The notes under the pieces: generated by a model
What the model was told of the DNA's origin: nothing
What the model saw: the letters and a program-made list of their open reading frames with translations, nothing else
Database searches by the model: none
Shown here: positions 1 through 8,991 of the stretch, in pieces
Position numbering within the stretch: position 1 is the first letter of the stretch
How the letters are laid out: every line of letters begins with the position of its first letter
Program-made: the position numbers and the translations under genes
Assembly (NCBI GenBank): GCA_035403085.1
Contig: DAONEM010000027.1
Location: 1-29,330 of the forward strand
Length of the DNA: 29,330 bases
Source of the DNA: JAMOAD01 sp023621955
Lineage (GTDB): Bacteria; Acidobacteriota; Aminicenantia; JAMOAD01
Direction of reading: 5' to 3'

Positions 1-3000
1 ACGACCACCTGGAAGAGCTCGCCCTGGGAGGAGAGAAACTCCAGCCTGTACTCCCCCAGAAAGCCCGGACCCGGAAGCCAGGTGAAGAGACCCCTCTCAG
101 AATCGAGCCGAGAACCCACCGGCAGGGGCCTGAACTCATCGCCCACCCTCTGGCGGCCGCTGTAGGTCCCTGGGGTTCCGAGCTCCAGCCTCAGAGGCTC
201 GTTGATCCCGACACCGATCCGGAGCCCCCCGTCGGGCTCTCTCCGCCCCGCCGCCTCCACTGGGCGATACCCCCGGAAGATCCGGGCGGTAGCCCCTCTT
301 CGGAAGGAACCGGAAGCAACCTGAACGGGGGAGGAGACCCACCGAGCCCCAGGAGAGAGGGCGTTCTGGATCCGGAAGTAACGGCTTCCGACGCCGGTCT
401 CTCGCCCCCCGTCGTCCACGACGCTCCAGGCGATGGAGTGGAGGCCGTCCGCGTACTTGGTGGTGTCCAGGAAGAAGTAGCCTACGGCCCCGTTGCTGTT
501 GCCGTACCCGGGGAAGAGGTCGGCGATGTCCTGCCGGTAGTTGTTGTAGACCGGACGGCCCAGGGGAGCGCCGTCCACCCAGACGTTGATGGTGTGACCG
601 TCGGTGGGGACCAGATAGGGAGAGGGGGTGAGGGCCCATCCGAAGTTGACGTACCCCTTCCCGGAAACGGTCTCCCCCTGGGCGGGAGTGTCGATCGCCC
701 CGAAGGGCTCGGCGGCGTGGGCGTTGTCCACGGTGATGGTCTTCGTCCCCAGGTCGGTGGTGTTCCCCTCCTTGTCCACAGCCAGGGCATGGATCTTGTA
801 GACCCCGTCCCCGTAGGGGAGAAAGTTGGTCAACAGCATGACCCCCCACCCTCCCCGACTGTTGAGGGGATAACCGGAATAGGCGGCCTCCACGTCGGGC
901 CGGGCTCCATCGATGAAGAGGGCGTCCGCCACATAGGCCAAACCGCTCCCCTCCTCCCGGTAGACCTTCACCGAGACGACCTCCAAGTCGTCTAAGGCCC
1001 ATCCCGTCACGGGAACGCTACTGCGGACAGTGCTCGCCGTGGCGGGGGTGTCGAAGGAGCCGAAGGGCTTGGTCGACTTGTTCGCGGCGTAGACCCTGAG
1101 GGAGACGTTGAGCGTAACCGGAGAGCCTGGGGCGTAGAGATCCTCTACGGTGACACTGCCGGTGTAGCTTCCCGGGGCGAGCCCCTCGGGGTTCACGGAG
1201 ACCGTCAACACCGCGGGACCGTCGCCGGAGCCGGGGGTCACGGAGAGCCAAGAAGAGGAGCTCCGGGCCGTCCAGAGGGAGGCGCCGGAGAGCAGGACAC
1301 TCTGGGAGGAGGTCTTCGTCCCCGGTGTAACCCCGAAGGCGAGGCTCCCCTTGCTGAGGGCGAGGCCGGAGGAATCGACCACCCGAAGGGAGACAGTAAC
1401 ACTCTGGGGAGAGTTCAGGGAGCCCCCGGAGGTGACTGTGAGAACAGCTTGGTAGCTCCCGGGGGAGAGCGCCGAGGGAAGAAAGGCCACAGAGAAGGCT
1501 CCCGGAGCAGATGCTCCCGTTGGGGTCACCGAAAGCCATGACGGCGCTCCCGTGACCTGCCAGGCCAGGGTCCCTCCGGCGAGGTTGGAGACCGCTACGC
1601 TCTCCGGGGCGGGGAAGGAGGTCCCCTTGACCCACACCCGCTCCACAAGCGTCTTATCGACCTTCAGGTAAGGGCTCTGAGAGCCGGCCCACGTGGAAGA
1701 GAGGGGGCCCTCTTGGCCGCTCTTGTTCACGCTCAGGACCTTGTAGTACCAGGCGCCGGGAGAGGCGACGGAGTAGAGGCTCTCCACGGTCTCCCCCACC
1801 AGGGTTGCCTGGGAGAGGGTGAAGTCCGGTCCGGGTCCCCGGTAGATTCGGTGGAGGGAGAACTCCCCCCAGTCACCCCAGAGGTGGCCGAGGTCGCTCC
1901 AGATCGTGGAACTCCAGGAGAGGCTCAGGGAACCATCCCCCTGGTAGACGCCGGCGACGTTCCGCACCTCCGGAGGGGTGTAACGCGTGTTCAAGGGGGC
2001 CCGGCCTACGTCTCTCACCGAGGAGAAGAAGTTCTGAAGGGCGATCCCCTTGTTGGTCCCCTTGAAGGCCCAATCGGGAAGATCGTTCCACGAAAAGAAG
2101 CTTATCATGGAGGGGCCGGCTCCATGGAGCCTCACCATCTGGGCGAGAATCGCGTCGGGATCGGCCTCCGTGGTCAGAGGAGTCCCGTTCACCGTGGGGA
2201 TCACTTCGGGGTTATACTCCAAGGCCGTCCAAGGCCGTCCTCCCGAGGCCATAGCCTCTAAGACGTACTGGGATGTCCGGGCGTAGAAGGTCCCGAAGTT
2301 GACGTCGTAGAGGGTGATCCCCGCGGCGGGGCCGTCGGGGGTGTAAGCCGTCGAGAGGGGCGAGGCGGAGGTGTAGTACCGGGGGTTCAGAAGGGAGTCG
2401 GAGGGTTTGGAACCGAAGAGGTAATCCCCGGGGATCTGGTGGGTCGAGAAGTTCTCCATGGGGAAGTCCGACTCCTTCACCCATCCTACGATGTCCGCGA
2501 CGTAGTGGGCGATCAGGGCCTCTCGAAACTCCATCCAGAGATCCCAGAAGGGATCCTCCCCTTTCGCCCTGGGAGTCCGGGGGGGATCGAAGCCCCCCTC
2601 CAGGAGGTAGGCCTCCTCGGTGGGGATGAGACCGGTGGCGGGGTTGTAGAGGCTCCAGGGAAGGGCGCCCTCCGTTGGCCCCTCGGAGAGGGACCAGCGG
2701 AAGTAGCGGAGCTCCCAAGAGGTGAAGGAGGTGGAAAAGTCGGTGTTGAAGAGGGCCAGCCCCTGGTCCCCCTGGTACTTCGCCCCACCGCCGCTCCAGC
2801 CCTGGCCGTCGAAGGATTCCCCCGCTCCGTAGAGCCCTTGGTGGGTGATCCAATCCCGAAACTCCAGGACCGCGAAGGGGGAGTAGTCGCAGAAACCGCT
2901 CTGGAAGGGGGATGTGTCGTTGACCCTGTTGAAGTTGAGCTCCGCCTCTCCGGGACCGCTGATGATCAGGGGAAAGGTCGAAGAAAAAGAGGCCGCCTTC

Positions 3001-3557
3001 TCCTTCAGGTAAGCGAAGGCCCCGAGGGTCTTGGCCCGGAAGTTCTCCCTCAGCCGCCGCGCGTACCGGGAGGGGGTGGTGAAGACATATTCGTTAGGGG
3101 AGGCTCCCGCCCCGAGCTGAGCCTGGGTGGCCAGCCTGTTGTCGTTGTACCACTGGGCGTTTCGCAGATCTTCCTGCTTGGCCGCGTTGTAGAAGCTCGG
3201 CGACCTGGCCATTCCGAAGAGGAGAGTCATGTGGAGCCCCACCCCCTCGGAGAGAGCCTTGGCGCACAACTGGTCCACGGTGTTCCTGAAGACGGTCATG
3301 GAGGTCGCGTAGGGTTGGCTCTCCGCGCCCCAGGCGAGGTTGAGGGAGTGGAAGTGGGAGAAGTAGAGGGGGGTGTAGATCCCCTTCCCGAAGAGGCCCT
3401 TGATGGCGGCGATCTCCTCGGCGGAGCCGTTCAGGGAGTAGGTCATGGAGAAGAGAAGCCTGTTTTGAGAGGAGGGCCGGGGTAGCTCCTCGCAGAAGAG
3501 GAGAGAGGCCCAAAACAGAGACAAGATCAGCCGGAAGAGGACTCCTCTCTTTCCCAT
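1..3557 (-). CDS. Secreted multidomain protein, glycoside-hydrolase-like N-terminal half with FN3/BACON/Ig-like modules (C-terminus outside window)
   Basis: The frame is open from an ATG at 3557 to the window edge, giving at least 1185 residues. TTAGGAGG lies just upstream of the ATG. The N-terminus (MGKRGVLFRLILSLFWASLL) is a signal peptide, so the protein is exported. Residues about 30-520 look like a TIM-barrel glycoside hydrolase of GH42/GH-A type: many Trp/Tyr/Phe, a GPGEAELNF stretch near residue 200 that could hold the acid/base Glu, and a TALEYNPEV stretch near 445. An FN3-like module follows at about 525-620 (PPEVRNVAG), then two WLSVTP-containing BACON-like modules near 645-720 and 725-815, two modules with DTPA...GWAL signatures near 830-940 and 945-1060, and a further beta-rich region. 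The modular tail suggests binding to a polysaccharide or the cell surface. The catalytic assignment is inference from pattern; the protein could instead be a non-catalytic carbohydrate-binding protein. Confidence 0.75.
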   Translation of the reverse strand, partial: MGKRGVLFRLILSLFWASLLFCEELPRPSSQNRLLFSMTYSLNGSAEEIAAIKGLFGKGIYTPLYFSHFHSLNLAWGAESQPYATSMTVFRNTVDQLCAKALSEGVGLHMTLLFGMARSPSFYNAAKQEDLRNAQWYNDNRLATQAQLGAGASPNEYVFTTPSRYARRLRENFRAKTLGAFAYLKEKAASFSSTFPLIISGPGEAELNFNRVNDTSPFQSGFCDYSPFAVLEFRDWITHQGLYGAGESFDGQGWSGGGAKYQGDQGLALFNTDFSTSFTSWELRYFRWSLSEGPTEGALPWSLYNPATGLIPTEEAYLLEGGFDPPRTPRAKGEDPFWDLWMEFREALIAHYVADIVGWVKESDFPMENFSTHQIPGDYLFGSKPSDSLLNPRYYTSASPLSTAYTPDGPAAGITLYDVNFGTFYARTSQYVLEAMASGGRPWTALEYNPEVIPTVNGTPLTTEADPDAILAQMVRLHGAGPSMISFFSWNDLPDWAFKGTNKGIALQNFFSSVRDVGRAPLNTRYTPPEVRNVAGVYQGDGSLSLSWSSTIWSDLGHLWGDWGEFSLHRIYRGPGPDFTLSQATLVGETVESLYSVASPGAWYYKVLSVNKSGQEGPLSSTWAGSQSPYLKVDKTLVERVWVKGTSFPAPESVAVSNLAGGTLAWQVTGAPSWLSVTPTGASAPGAFSVAFLPSALSPGSYQAVLTVTSGGSLNSPQSVTVSLRVVDSSGLALSKGSLAFGVTPGTKTSSQSVLLSGASLWTARSSSSWLSVTPGSGDGPAVLTVSVNPEGLAPGSYTGSVTVEDLYAPGSPVTLNVSLRVYAANKSTKPFGSFDTPATASTVRSSVPVTGWALDDLEVVSVKVYREEGSGLAYVADALFIDGARPDVEAAYSGYPLNSRGGWGVMLLTNFLPYGDGVYKIHALAVDKEGNTTDLGTKTITVDNAHAAEPFGAIDTPAQGETVSGKGYVNFGWALTPSPYLVPTDGHTINVWVDGAPLGRPVYNNYRQDIADLFPGYGNSNGAVGYFFLDTTKYADGLHSIAWSVVDDGGRETGVGSRYFRIQNALSPGARWVSSPVQVASGSFRRGATARIFRGYRPVEAAGRREPDGGLRIGVGINEPLRLELGTPGTYSGRQRVGDEFRPLPVGSRLDSERGLFTWLPGPGFLGEYRLEFLSSQGELFQVV

Positions 3558-3603
3558 AAAAGCCTCCTAACCCCAGAAGGGACTCTTTCCCCTGAACATC
3601 TTC

Positions 3604-3632
3604 ATTATCTCACCTCTCCCCGGCCACTTCAA
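3604..3632 (-). promoter_or_regulatory. Probable sigma-70-type promoter for the secreted multidomain protein
   Basis: On the minus strand TTGAAG (3632-3627) and GATAAT (3609-3604) are separated by exactly 17 bases, about 46 bases before the ATG at 3557. This suggests the secreted protein is transcribed separately from the recG-rsmD chain that ends at 3690. Confidence 0.5.
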
Positions 3633-3689
3633 GCCGAGAGCACCGGTAAGAGAGGCCGTAGCCCTTCTCGGAGCAACCGATTCCGCCCG

Positions 3690-4052
3690 TCAGAGAGGGG
3701 AGGCTGTGTCTCCGCTTCCACTCTGGGCGGCGACATACCCCTTCACCATCCTCAGAACGGTGAAGACGATTCCCCCTAGAAGGATGAAGCTGTAGAGGAG
3801 GAGAAGGAGGGTGTTGAGCTTGTCCCGGACCTTACCGGGGTCCTTGAAGACCAGAAGGTCCACCAGGCTCTTCGCCCAGAAGAGGATGAGGATCAAGAGT
3901 CCAAAGGTGGAGCGGAGGACATACTCCTTCGCGTTTCCCAGGTTGACCCTGTCGAGGGTGAGAAGGGGCGCCAGGAGCCAGGCGGCGCCGGCCCAAAGGA
4001 CCAACGTGAAGGTCCAGAAGAGAATCTCCGACCTCTTCATGGAAGAGCCCAC
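3690..4052 (-). CDS. Small hypothetical integral membrane protein (120 aa)
   Basis: I do not recognise a family. The protein has about three hydrophobic segments (residues roughly 9-29, 47-62 and 82-105), with a charged loop (FKDPGKVRDK) between the second and third and a short polar Ser/Gly tail. The start is taken as GTG at 4052, whose G is also the last base of the rsmD TAG stop (TAGTG), with GAGGAGAAG upstream. An ATG four codons later (4040) is possible but lies far from that ribosome binding site. It is the last gene of the chain GT-C glycosyltransferase, recG, rsmD, this gene, so it is probably co-transcribed and translationally coupled. No function can be assigned from sequence. Confidence 0.7.
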   Translation of the reverse strand: MGSSMKRSEILFWTFTLVLWAGAAWLLAPLLTLDRVNLGNAKEYVLRSTFGLLILILFWAKSLVDLLVFKDPGKVRDKLNTLLLLLYSFILLGGIVFTVLRMVKGYVAAQSGSGDTASPL

Positions 4053-4648
4053 TACTTCTCCTCCTCGGTTCCTCCCTCCTCCTCTTGGGGCTTCTCGTCC
4101 ATGGGGCGGTTGACGTAGAAGTCCATGATCGAGGAGCGGGTCTTGAACTCCCGGAGAAGGGGGAAGTACTTCGCCGTGAACCTCTCCTCCCGGGGCCGCT
4201 CCAGGGCGATGAGGGCGTCCGGTTTGAGAACCTTCCTCTTGAAGAGGATCCGCAGGGGGTTCGCGGTTCTGTAGTAGACGAAGGGGGGATCGATATAGAC
4301 CAGGTCGAAGAGGAGGCCCCTCCGTTCACACTCCCGAACGGCCCGGTTGTATTCGAGATCGATGATCAGGTACCGGTCCACGGGGATCTCCAGCTTCTCC
4401 AGGTTGTTCCGGATCACCTTGAGGGACTCGTACCCGTTGTCGATGAAGACGACGAAGTCGGCCCCACGGCCCAAGGCCTCGATTCCCACGGCGCCGGTCC
4501 CGGAGAAGGCGTCCAGAAAAAGGGAGCCCACGATCCGGTTCCCCAAGATATCGAAATACCGTTTCTTGACATAACCCGTGGAGGGGCGTACCCCCTCCTT
4601 GACGGACCGAATTTTCCGGCCCCGAAAGATTCCACCGACGATCTTCAT
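4052..4648 (-). CDS. rsmD: 16S rRNA (guanine(966)-N(2))-methyltransferase RsmD
   Basis: A 198-aa class I SAM-dependent methyltransferase of the RsmD family, which methylates N2 of G966 in 16S rRNA during 30S assembly. The sequence opens with the family-typical MKIVGGIFRGRKI and RPST, followed by the SAM-binding motif DAFSGTG (46-52) and the catalytic DPPF motif (120-123) used by N-methyltransferases on exocyclic amines. Length matches the family apart from a short Glu-rich tail. Its ATG overlaps the recG stop by one base (TGATG), and its stop overlaps the start of the following small membrane protein. Linkage of rsmD to recG is also seen in other bacteria. Assignment is confident. Confidence 0.93.
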   Translation of the reverse strand: MKIVGGIFRGRKIRSVKEGVRPSTGYVKKRYFDILGNRIVGSLFLDAFSGTGAVGIEALGRGADFVVFIDNGYESLKVIRNNLEKLEIPVDRYLIIDLEYNRAVRECERRGLLFDLVYIDPPFVYYRTANPLRILFKRKVLKPDALIALERPREERFTAKYFPLLREFKTRSSIMDFYVNRPMDEKPQEEEGGTEEEK

Positions 4649-6696
4649 CAGCTTATTCCGACCCTCACTCGATTTTCCAAAAGTTCCTCGCGCATCCTCT
4701 CCATTTTAGCAGAAAACCGCCCCTCTGTCAGCGCTTTCCCGGCTTCGCCGTAGGCTCTCTTGAGAAGGTCCCAATCCTCCACCGGATCCCCCAGGCGAAA
4801 GGCCCCCTCTCCCCACTGCCGCACCCCCGTGGGCTCCCCCATCCCACGCAGGCGGAGATCCTCTTCGGCGATCTTGAACCCATCCTGAGTCGCGAGAAGG
4901 ATCTTCAGCCTCTCCTTGGACTTCTCTCCCCCCCCTCCCCCCAGGAGGAAGCAGAAGCTCTCCTCTCCCCGGCGTCCCACCCGGCCACGGATCTGGTGAA
5001 GCTGGGCCAGGCCGTACCTCTCCGGGTGTTCCACCATGATGAAGCTTGCCGAGGGGACGTCGATCCCCACCTCGATGACCGACGTGGTGAAGAGGAGGGA
5101 GATCTCGTTCTTCTCGAACCTCTCCCGGATGCGCTCCTTCTCGGCGGCCTTCATCTTCCCGTGGAGCATGGCGGCCTTCACTCCCGGGTAGAGGCGGCCG
5201 AAGGCCTCGAACCCCTCTTCCAGAGCCTCCAGTTCGCTCTTCTCGCTCTCTTCGATCAGAGGAAAGACAAGGAAGCCCTGCCCTCCGGAGGCGCACCTCT
5301 CCGCCATCCATCTCCAGGAATCGGCCCTCTTGGAGAGGGGGACGACCCGGGTCTTGATCTCCCCGCCCGGGAAGGGCTTCTCCCGCAGGACCGAAACCTT
5401 CAACCCCGAATAGAGGGTCAGGAAGAGGGAGCGGGGGATCGGCGTCGCCGTCATGACCAGAAGGTCGGGGTTTCGCCCCTTCCAAGTCAGGGAGGTCCTC
5501 TGGGCCACTCCGAACCTGTGCTGTTCGTCGATGATCACCAGCCCCAACTCCTTGTACTGGACCCCCTCCTGGAAGAGGGCGTGGGTTCCTAGGGCGAATC
5601 GAAGCTCACCGGAGGCCAAGCCCTCCAAGGTTTTCCGCTTCTCCGGCGCCGGGAGGCTCCCGCAGAGGAGTGTCGGCCGGAAAGGCTTGAAGAGCTCCAT
5701 CCTCTGGACCCTGGAGAAGTGTTGCCTTGCCAGGACCTCCGTCGGGGCCAGGAAGACCACCTGGCTTCCGCTTCTCAGGGCGTGGAAGGCGGCAAGAAGC
5801 GCCACCAGAGTTTTTCCGCTCCCCACGTCCCCCTGAAGAAGCCTCTGCATAGCCACGGGGGAGGCCATGTCTTTGCCGATCTCCTGGAAGGCTCTCCTCT
5901 GGTCGCAGGTCAGGCTCATCTTCAGGGCACTCTCGAAGGGCTCGGGAGCCTCTTCGGGAGGGAGGTAGGCCCGTTCCTTCTTCTCCTCCTGGGTGAGACT
6001 CTTGAAGAGCATCATTCTGAAGTGGAAGAGGAAGAACTCCTCGAAGACCAGGCTCTCCCTGGCCTCTTTCAGCCCCTCCCCCTCCCCCTTATGGAGAAGT
6101 TTCAAGCTGGAGGCCCGGCTCGGAAGCTTCAGCTCCTGCCTCATCCCTTCGGGGAGGACCTCGTCGATGGGACAAGCCTCGAGAGCCTTAGAGATCAGGT
6201 TCGTCAGCGTCCCTCCCCCCAGGGCCTTGATCTTCCTGTAGAGGGGAAAGACTCCCTCCCGGGGCTCCTGAGGAGAGATTCGGAACCTTCTTGGCACCAC
6301 CTCCAGTCCCCCCCGGGGCTTCTCCTGAACGGTTCCGTAGAAGGCCAGCCAAAGGCCGGGCTTGAGAGAGGCCAGGAGGTACTTCTGGTTGAAGAAGAGG
6401 AGCGACAGAGGCGCCTCCGGATCCCCCACCCAGGCCTGGACCAGGGGCATCCGCCTCTTGGGGATCCACCGGAAAGCGGCCCTCAGGACTTGGCCCTTCA
6501 TCCACCCCGTGAAGGAGGGGGTGATCCGGGAGGGGTCCCTCATGTCGGAGCGGTCCTCAAACCCGAAGGGGAAGGTGAAGAGGAGATCTTCCACGCTCTC
6601 GATTCCCTCCTCTCTGAGGAGGAGGGCCCTCTTGGGCCCCACCCCGGGGAGTCGCTCCACCGGATCCGAAAGGAGGAGGGAAGAGGGGGTCTTCAT
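4648..6696 (-). CDS. recG: ATP-dependent DNA helicase RecG
   Basis: A 682-aa protein of normal RecG length, the cytosolic superfamily 2 helicase that reverses stalled replication forks and remodels branched DNA. An N-terminal helix-hairpin-helix/wedge region starts with PVERLPGVGPKRA (12-24). The helicase motifs follow in order: Walker A GDVGSGKT (289-296), APTEVLA (motif Ia, 317-323), DEQHRFG (motif II, 390-396), MTATPIPR (motif III, 415-422) and HQIRGRVGR (motif VI, 567-575). The DEQH box and the GRVGRRGE stretch are characteristic of RecG. The ATG at 6696 overlaps the end of the upstream glycosyltransferase gene by four bases (ATGA), so translation is probably coupled. Nothing appears damaged. 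Confidence 0.96.
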   Translation of the reverse strand: MKTPSSLLLSDPVERLPGVGPKRALLLREEGIESVEDLLFTFPFGFEDRSDMRDPSRITPSFTGWMKGQVLRAAFRWIPKRRMPLVQAWVGDPEAPLSLLFFNQKYLLASLKPGLWLAFYGTVQEKPRGGLEVVPRRFRISPQEPREGVFPLYRKIKALGGGTLTNLISKALEACPIDEVLPEGMRQELKLPSRASSLKLLHKGEGEGLKEARESLVFEEFFLFHFRMMLFKSLTQEEKKERAYLPPEEAPEPFESALKMSLTCDQRRAFQEIGKDMASPVAMQRLLQGDVGSGKTLVALLAAFHALRSGSQVVFLAPTEVLARQHFSRVQRMELFKPFRPTLLCGSLPAPEKRKTLEGLASGELRFALGTHALFQEGVQYKELGLVIIDEQHRFGVAQRTSLTWKGRNPDLLVMTATPIPRSLFLTLYSGLKVSVLREKPFPGGEIKTRVVPLSKRADSWRWMAERCASGGQGFLVFPLIEESEKSELEALEEGFEAFGRLYPGVKAAMLHGKMKAAEKERIRERFEKNEISLLFTTSVIEVGIDVPSASFIMVEHPERYGLAQLHQIRGRVGRRGEESFCFLLGGGGGEKSKERLKILLATQDGFKIAEEDLRLRGMGEPTGVRQWGEGAFRLGDPVEDWDLLKRAYGEAGKALTEGRFSAKMERMREELLENRVRVGIS

Positions 6697-8855
6697 CGTG
6701 AAGAGAAGCTCATCCCGAAGGCCGCCGGGCTCTGGGGGGAGTCCGCGAAGGGTTCGGTCCGCACGTAGAGGGGGAAGAGGTTCTTCCCCTCGAAGAGGGC
6801 CGGTTCGGACAACCGGACCTCCCAGTTCTCGCCGGGCTTCAGGTTTCCCGAGCGGAGGAGACGACGGTCCTGGTAGAGCCCGATCCAGCCCCCCCCGATC
6901 CCCTTCAGCCTCACCCGCACCTCCCCCCTCTGACGGGCCGAGAGGAGGGGAATGAACTTTTCACCCCCGCCGAAGAGCTCGATTCCCCCCTCCGGCGTCG
7001 GAGCCAGCAGGTTCGATGTCCTCAGAAAGAGGGTCCGATCGGCCACGGGATAGCTCTCGGGGTACTTCTTCAAGGAGAAGCGCGGCATCAGGAGCGTCAC
7101 CAGGGTCACCCCGAAGAGGAAGATGGCCAGAAGCCGTCCCCAGCCCCGTCCACCCCTCTTCCACCCGAAGGCGAAGAGGGCGGCGAAGAGAATCCAGAAG
7201 AGGTTCGCCCGGTGGGAGAGGTTCTCCCCCTTCAAGAAGGAACCGATCAGATCGGGCCAATAGATGGCGGAGTTGCTGAACTCCTGGTAGAGGGGCGTCG
7301 CCCTCTCGGTGAACTCGTGGGTCGTCGGCTGGTAGAGAAAGAGGGGGTGGAGGGTCAGGAAGAAGGTGAAGAAGAGGGTGAAGGCCAAGAGAACGGCGAC
7401 CGGGAGGGCCGTACGCCTCTCCCACCGGTCTTTGAGGAAGAGGGCGGCCAGAAGGACCATCATCCAGACGAAGGCCCCCAAGGGTCTGGCGGGGGGACAG
7501 TACCCTCCCCGATGGGTATTGAAGGCGTAGTTGAAGACGTAGACTCCGAAAGGAAGGAGGAGAAACCAGAGGGAGGAGAACTTCCTCTTGAAGAAGTGGC
7601 AAAGCCCGGGGAAGAAGAGGAAACCCAAGGGGAAGTAAAAGAGGAGGCCGTCCCGTTGATCGAACCAGTAGTTGAAGAGGCTGTCGATCCTCTGGATGGG
7701 AGGGATGTACTTGAAGCTGAAGATCAGCTCCTTGTAGTACCTCTCCTGCTCGGGAGTCAGGATCCCGTAGTAGATGGGAAGGATGGAGAGGGTCCCGTAG
7801 GCGTGGTAGAGGTAGAGGAGGAAGAGAACCCCCGAGAGGAGGAGGGGCCAGAAGGCCGCCAAGGAGCGGAACCGGAAGAGCTCCCGAAACCTTTTGAAAG
7901 GGAGGGGAAGGAGGAGGAAGAAGACGATGAAGAGGGACTTTGCGCCCGTCCAGAGGAGAACGGCCAGGGCGAGGGAGGCGGCGAGGGGGGAGAAGACCCG
8001 GGAGAAGTAGAGCCTCCTCAGGGCGAAAAGGATGAGGAAGGTGACGGGGATCTCCGGGTAGATGTGGGTCGCGAAGAAGAGGTAGGGGGTGAGGGAGAAA
8101 CCGGCCAAGGAGGTGAAGAGGGCCAGGTCGGAGTTAAGCCCTAGATCCTTGAGGAGGAGGAAGAACTCCCTGGCGGCCGCGAGGGCCCAGAAGATCATTC
8201 CCAGCCTCAGGAGGAAGAAGAAGAGGAGCGGTGAGCCTATGACCTTCCCGAGGAGGAAGAAGGGGAGAAGCATCACCGAGAGGGCGGGGAGGTGGAAGGA
8301 GTAGACCGTCGAGACGCCCCCCTTGCCGTAGTAGCCGTGAAAGGGAAGAGGCGTGGACCCGGACCAGTAGAGACGGGTTTGGGAGAGGCTCTGGTTGTTG
8401 GCGATGTTCAGGTCCCCGTCCTGGAGGATCGAATCGGCCACGGCCAAGTAATGGGGCTCATCCCCGGAGAAGAAGATCTGCCCCTGGAAGGAGAAGAGGG
8501 AGAGAAGGTAGACCGCCCCCAAGAGGAGAAGAAGCTTGGGGAGAGGCTTTTCCACCGGTGGAGCCTCCCTTCTCAAGAGGGCCAGGAAGAAAAAGAAGAG
8601 GAGCGGGAGGAGAAGGACCCCGGTTCTGGCAAGAGCATCCCTGGTGTAGAGAGGGTTCACCAAGAGGAGAGGAAGGAGGAGAAGGGGGGAGGGCGCCCTC
8701 CTCAAGGCCTCAAGGATCGCCTCTTTCCGTCCCAGGAGGAGGGCCGTCGCCGCCAGGAGGAAGAGGAGGAGAGCCCCCCGGGGTTCGAGCCAGAGGAGAC
8801 CCAGGATCAGGAGGAGGTTCAGAGAGAGGTTGAGCCGAGTGAGATGTCTCATCAT
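6693..8855 (-). CDS. GT-C-type (ArnT/PMT-like) integral membrane glycosyltransferase, putative
   Basis: A 720-aa protein with roughly a dozen hydrophobic segments. The first large extracytoplasmic loop has FSGDEPHYLAVADSI; D132 and E133 sit where GT-C enzymes such as ArnT and PMT place the acidic residues that hold a polyprenyl-phosphate sugar donor. A short soluble C-terminal domain (about 620-720) looks beta-rich and probably lies in the periplasm. By family analogy it would transfer a sugar from a lipid carrier to a periplasmic acceptor; substrate and acceptor are unknown. Tandem ATGs lie at 8855 and 8852, and there is no convincing ribosome binding site. It is the first gene of the recG-rsmD chain, which seems unrelated in function. 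Confidence 0.72.
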   Translation of the reverse strand: MMRHLTRLNLSLNLLLILGLLWLEPRGALLLFLLAATALLLGRKEAILEALRRAPSPLLLLPLLLVNPLYTRDALARTGVLLLPLLFFFFLALLRREAPPVEKPLPKLLLLLGAVYLLSLFSFQGQIFFSGDEPHYLAVADSILQDGDLNIANNQSLSQTRLYWSGSTPLPFHGYYGKGGVSTVYSFHLPALSVMLLPFFLLGKVIGSPLLFFFLLRLGMIFWALAAAREFFLLLKDLGLNSDLALFTSLAGFSLTPYLFFATHIYPEIPVTFLILFALRRLYFSRVFSPLAASLALAVLLWTGAKSLFIVFFLLLPLPFKRFRELFRFRSLAAFWPLLLSGVLFLLYLYHAYGTLSILPIYYGILTPEQERYYKELIFSFKYIPPIQRIDSLFNYWFDQRDGLLFYFPLGFLFFPGLCHFFKRKFSSLWFLLLPFGVYVFNYAFNTHRGGYCPPARPLGAFVWMMVLLAALFLKDRWERRTALPVAVLLAFTLFFTFFLTLHPLFLYQPTTHEFTERATPLYQEFSNSAIYWPDLIGSFLKGENLSHRANLFWILFAALFAFGWKRGGRGWGRLLAIFLFGVTLVTLLMPRFSLKKYPESYPVADRTLFLRTSNLLAPTPEGGIELFGGGEKFIPLLSARQRGEVRVRLKGIGGGWIGLYQDRRLLRSGNLKPGENWEVRLSEPALFEGKNLFPLYVRTEPFADSPQSPAAFGMSFSSR

Positions 8856-8872
8856 TCTTATAGGAGAGACAA

Positions 8873-8901
8873 AGGTTAGCCCACCCCTCCGGGAGTGTCA
8901 A
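8873..8901 (-). promoter_or_regulatory. Probable promoter for the GT-C / recG / rsmD chain
   Basis: On the minus strand a consensus TTGACA (8901-8896) is followed after 17 bases by TAACCT (8878-8873), a weak -10 box. Transcription would begin near 8866, leaving a leader of only about ten bases before the ATG at 8855. That fits the absence of a clear Shine-Dalgarno sequence there. Confidence 0.45.
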
Positions 8902-8963
8902 GAGCCGACCCCTCCTCCCCGGGGGAGAGGGAATTTTTTTCACCGGAGGGAACAAAGAAGGAT

Positions 8964-8991
8964 TTTTCCCGTATATTGGGTATATGGAAAA
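8964..8991. promoter_or_regulatory. Imperfect inverted repeat in the divergent GT-C/tolC intergenic region, possible operator
   Basis: TTTTCC at 8964-8969 is mirrored by GGAAAA at 8986-8991, with TATA tracts just inside both arms and a TTGGG centre. It lies in the 196-base gap between divergent genes, in an AT-rich island within GC-rich DNA. The geometry suits a dimeric regulator site, but no regulator gene is adjacent. Confidence 0.3.

Noticed and set aside
2439..3485. Plus-strand frame of 348 codons opposite the secreted multidomain protein
   Set aside because: The minus frame is open over the whole 3.5 kb with signal peptide and modules; the antisense frame is composition-driven.
5719..6768. 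Plus-strand frame of 349 codons opposite recG
   Set aside because: The minus strand encodes a full RecG with all helicase motifs; the antisense product has no domain pattern.
7212..8144. Plus-strand frame of 310 codons rich in Glu/Gly opposite the GT-C gene
   Set aside because: It is the reverse complement of Leu/Phe/Pro membrane-helix codons; the product is low-complexity EEG repeats.
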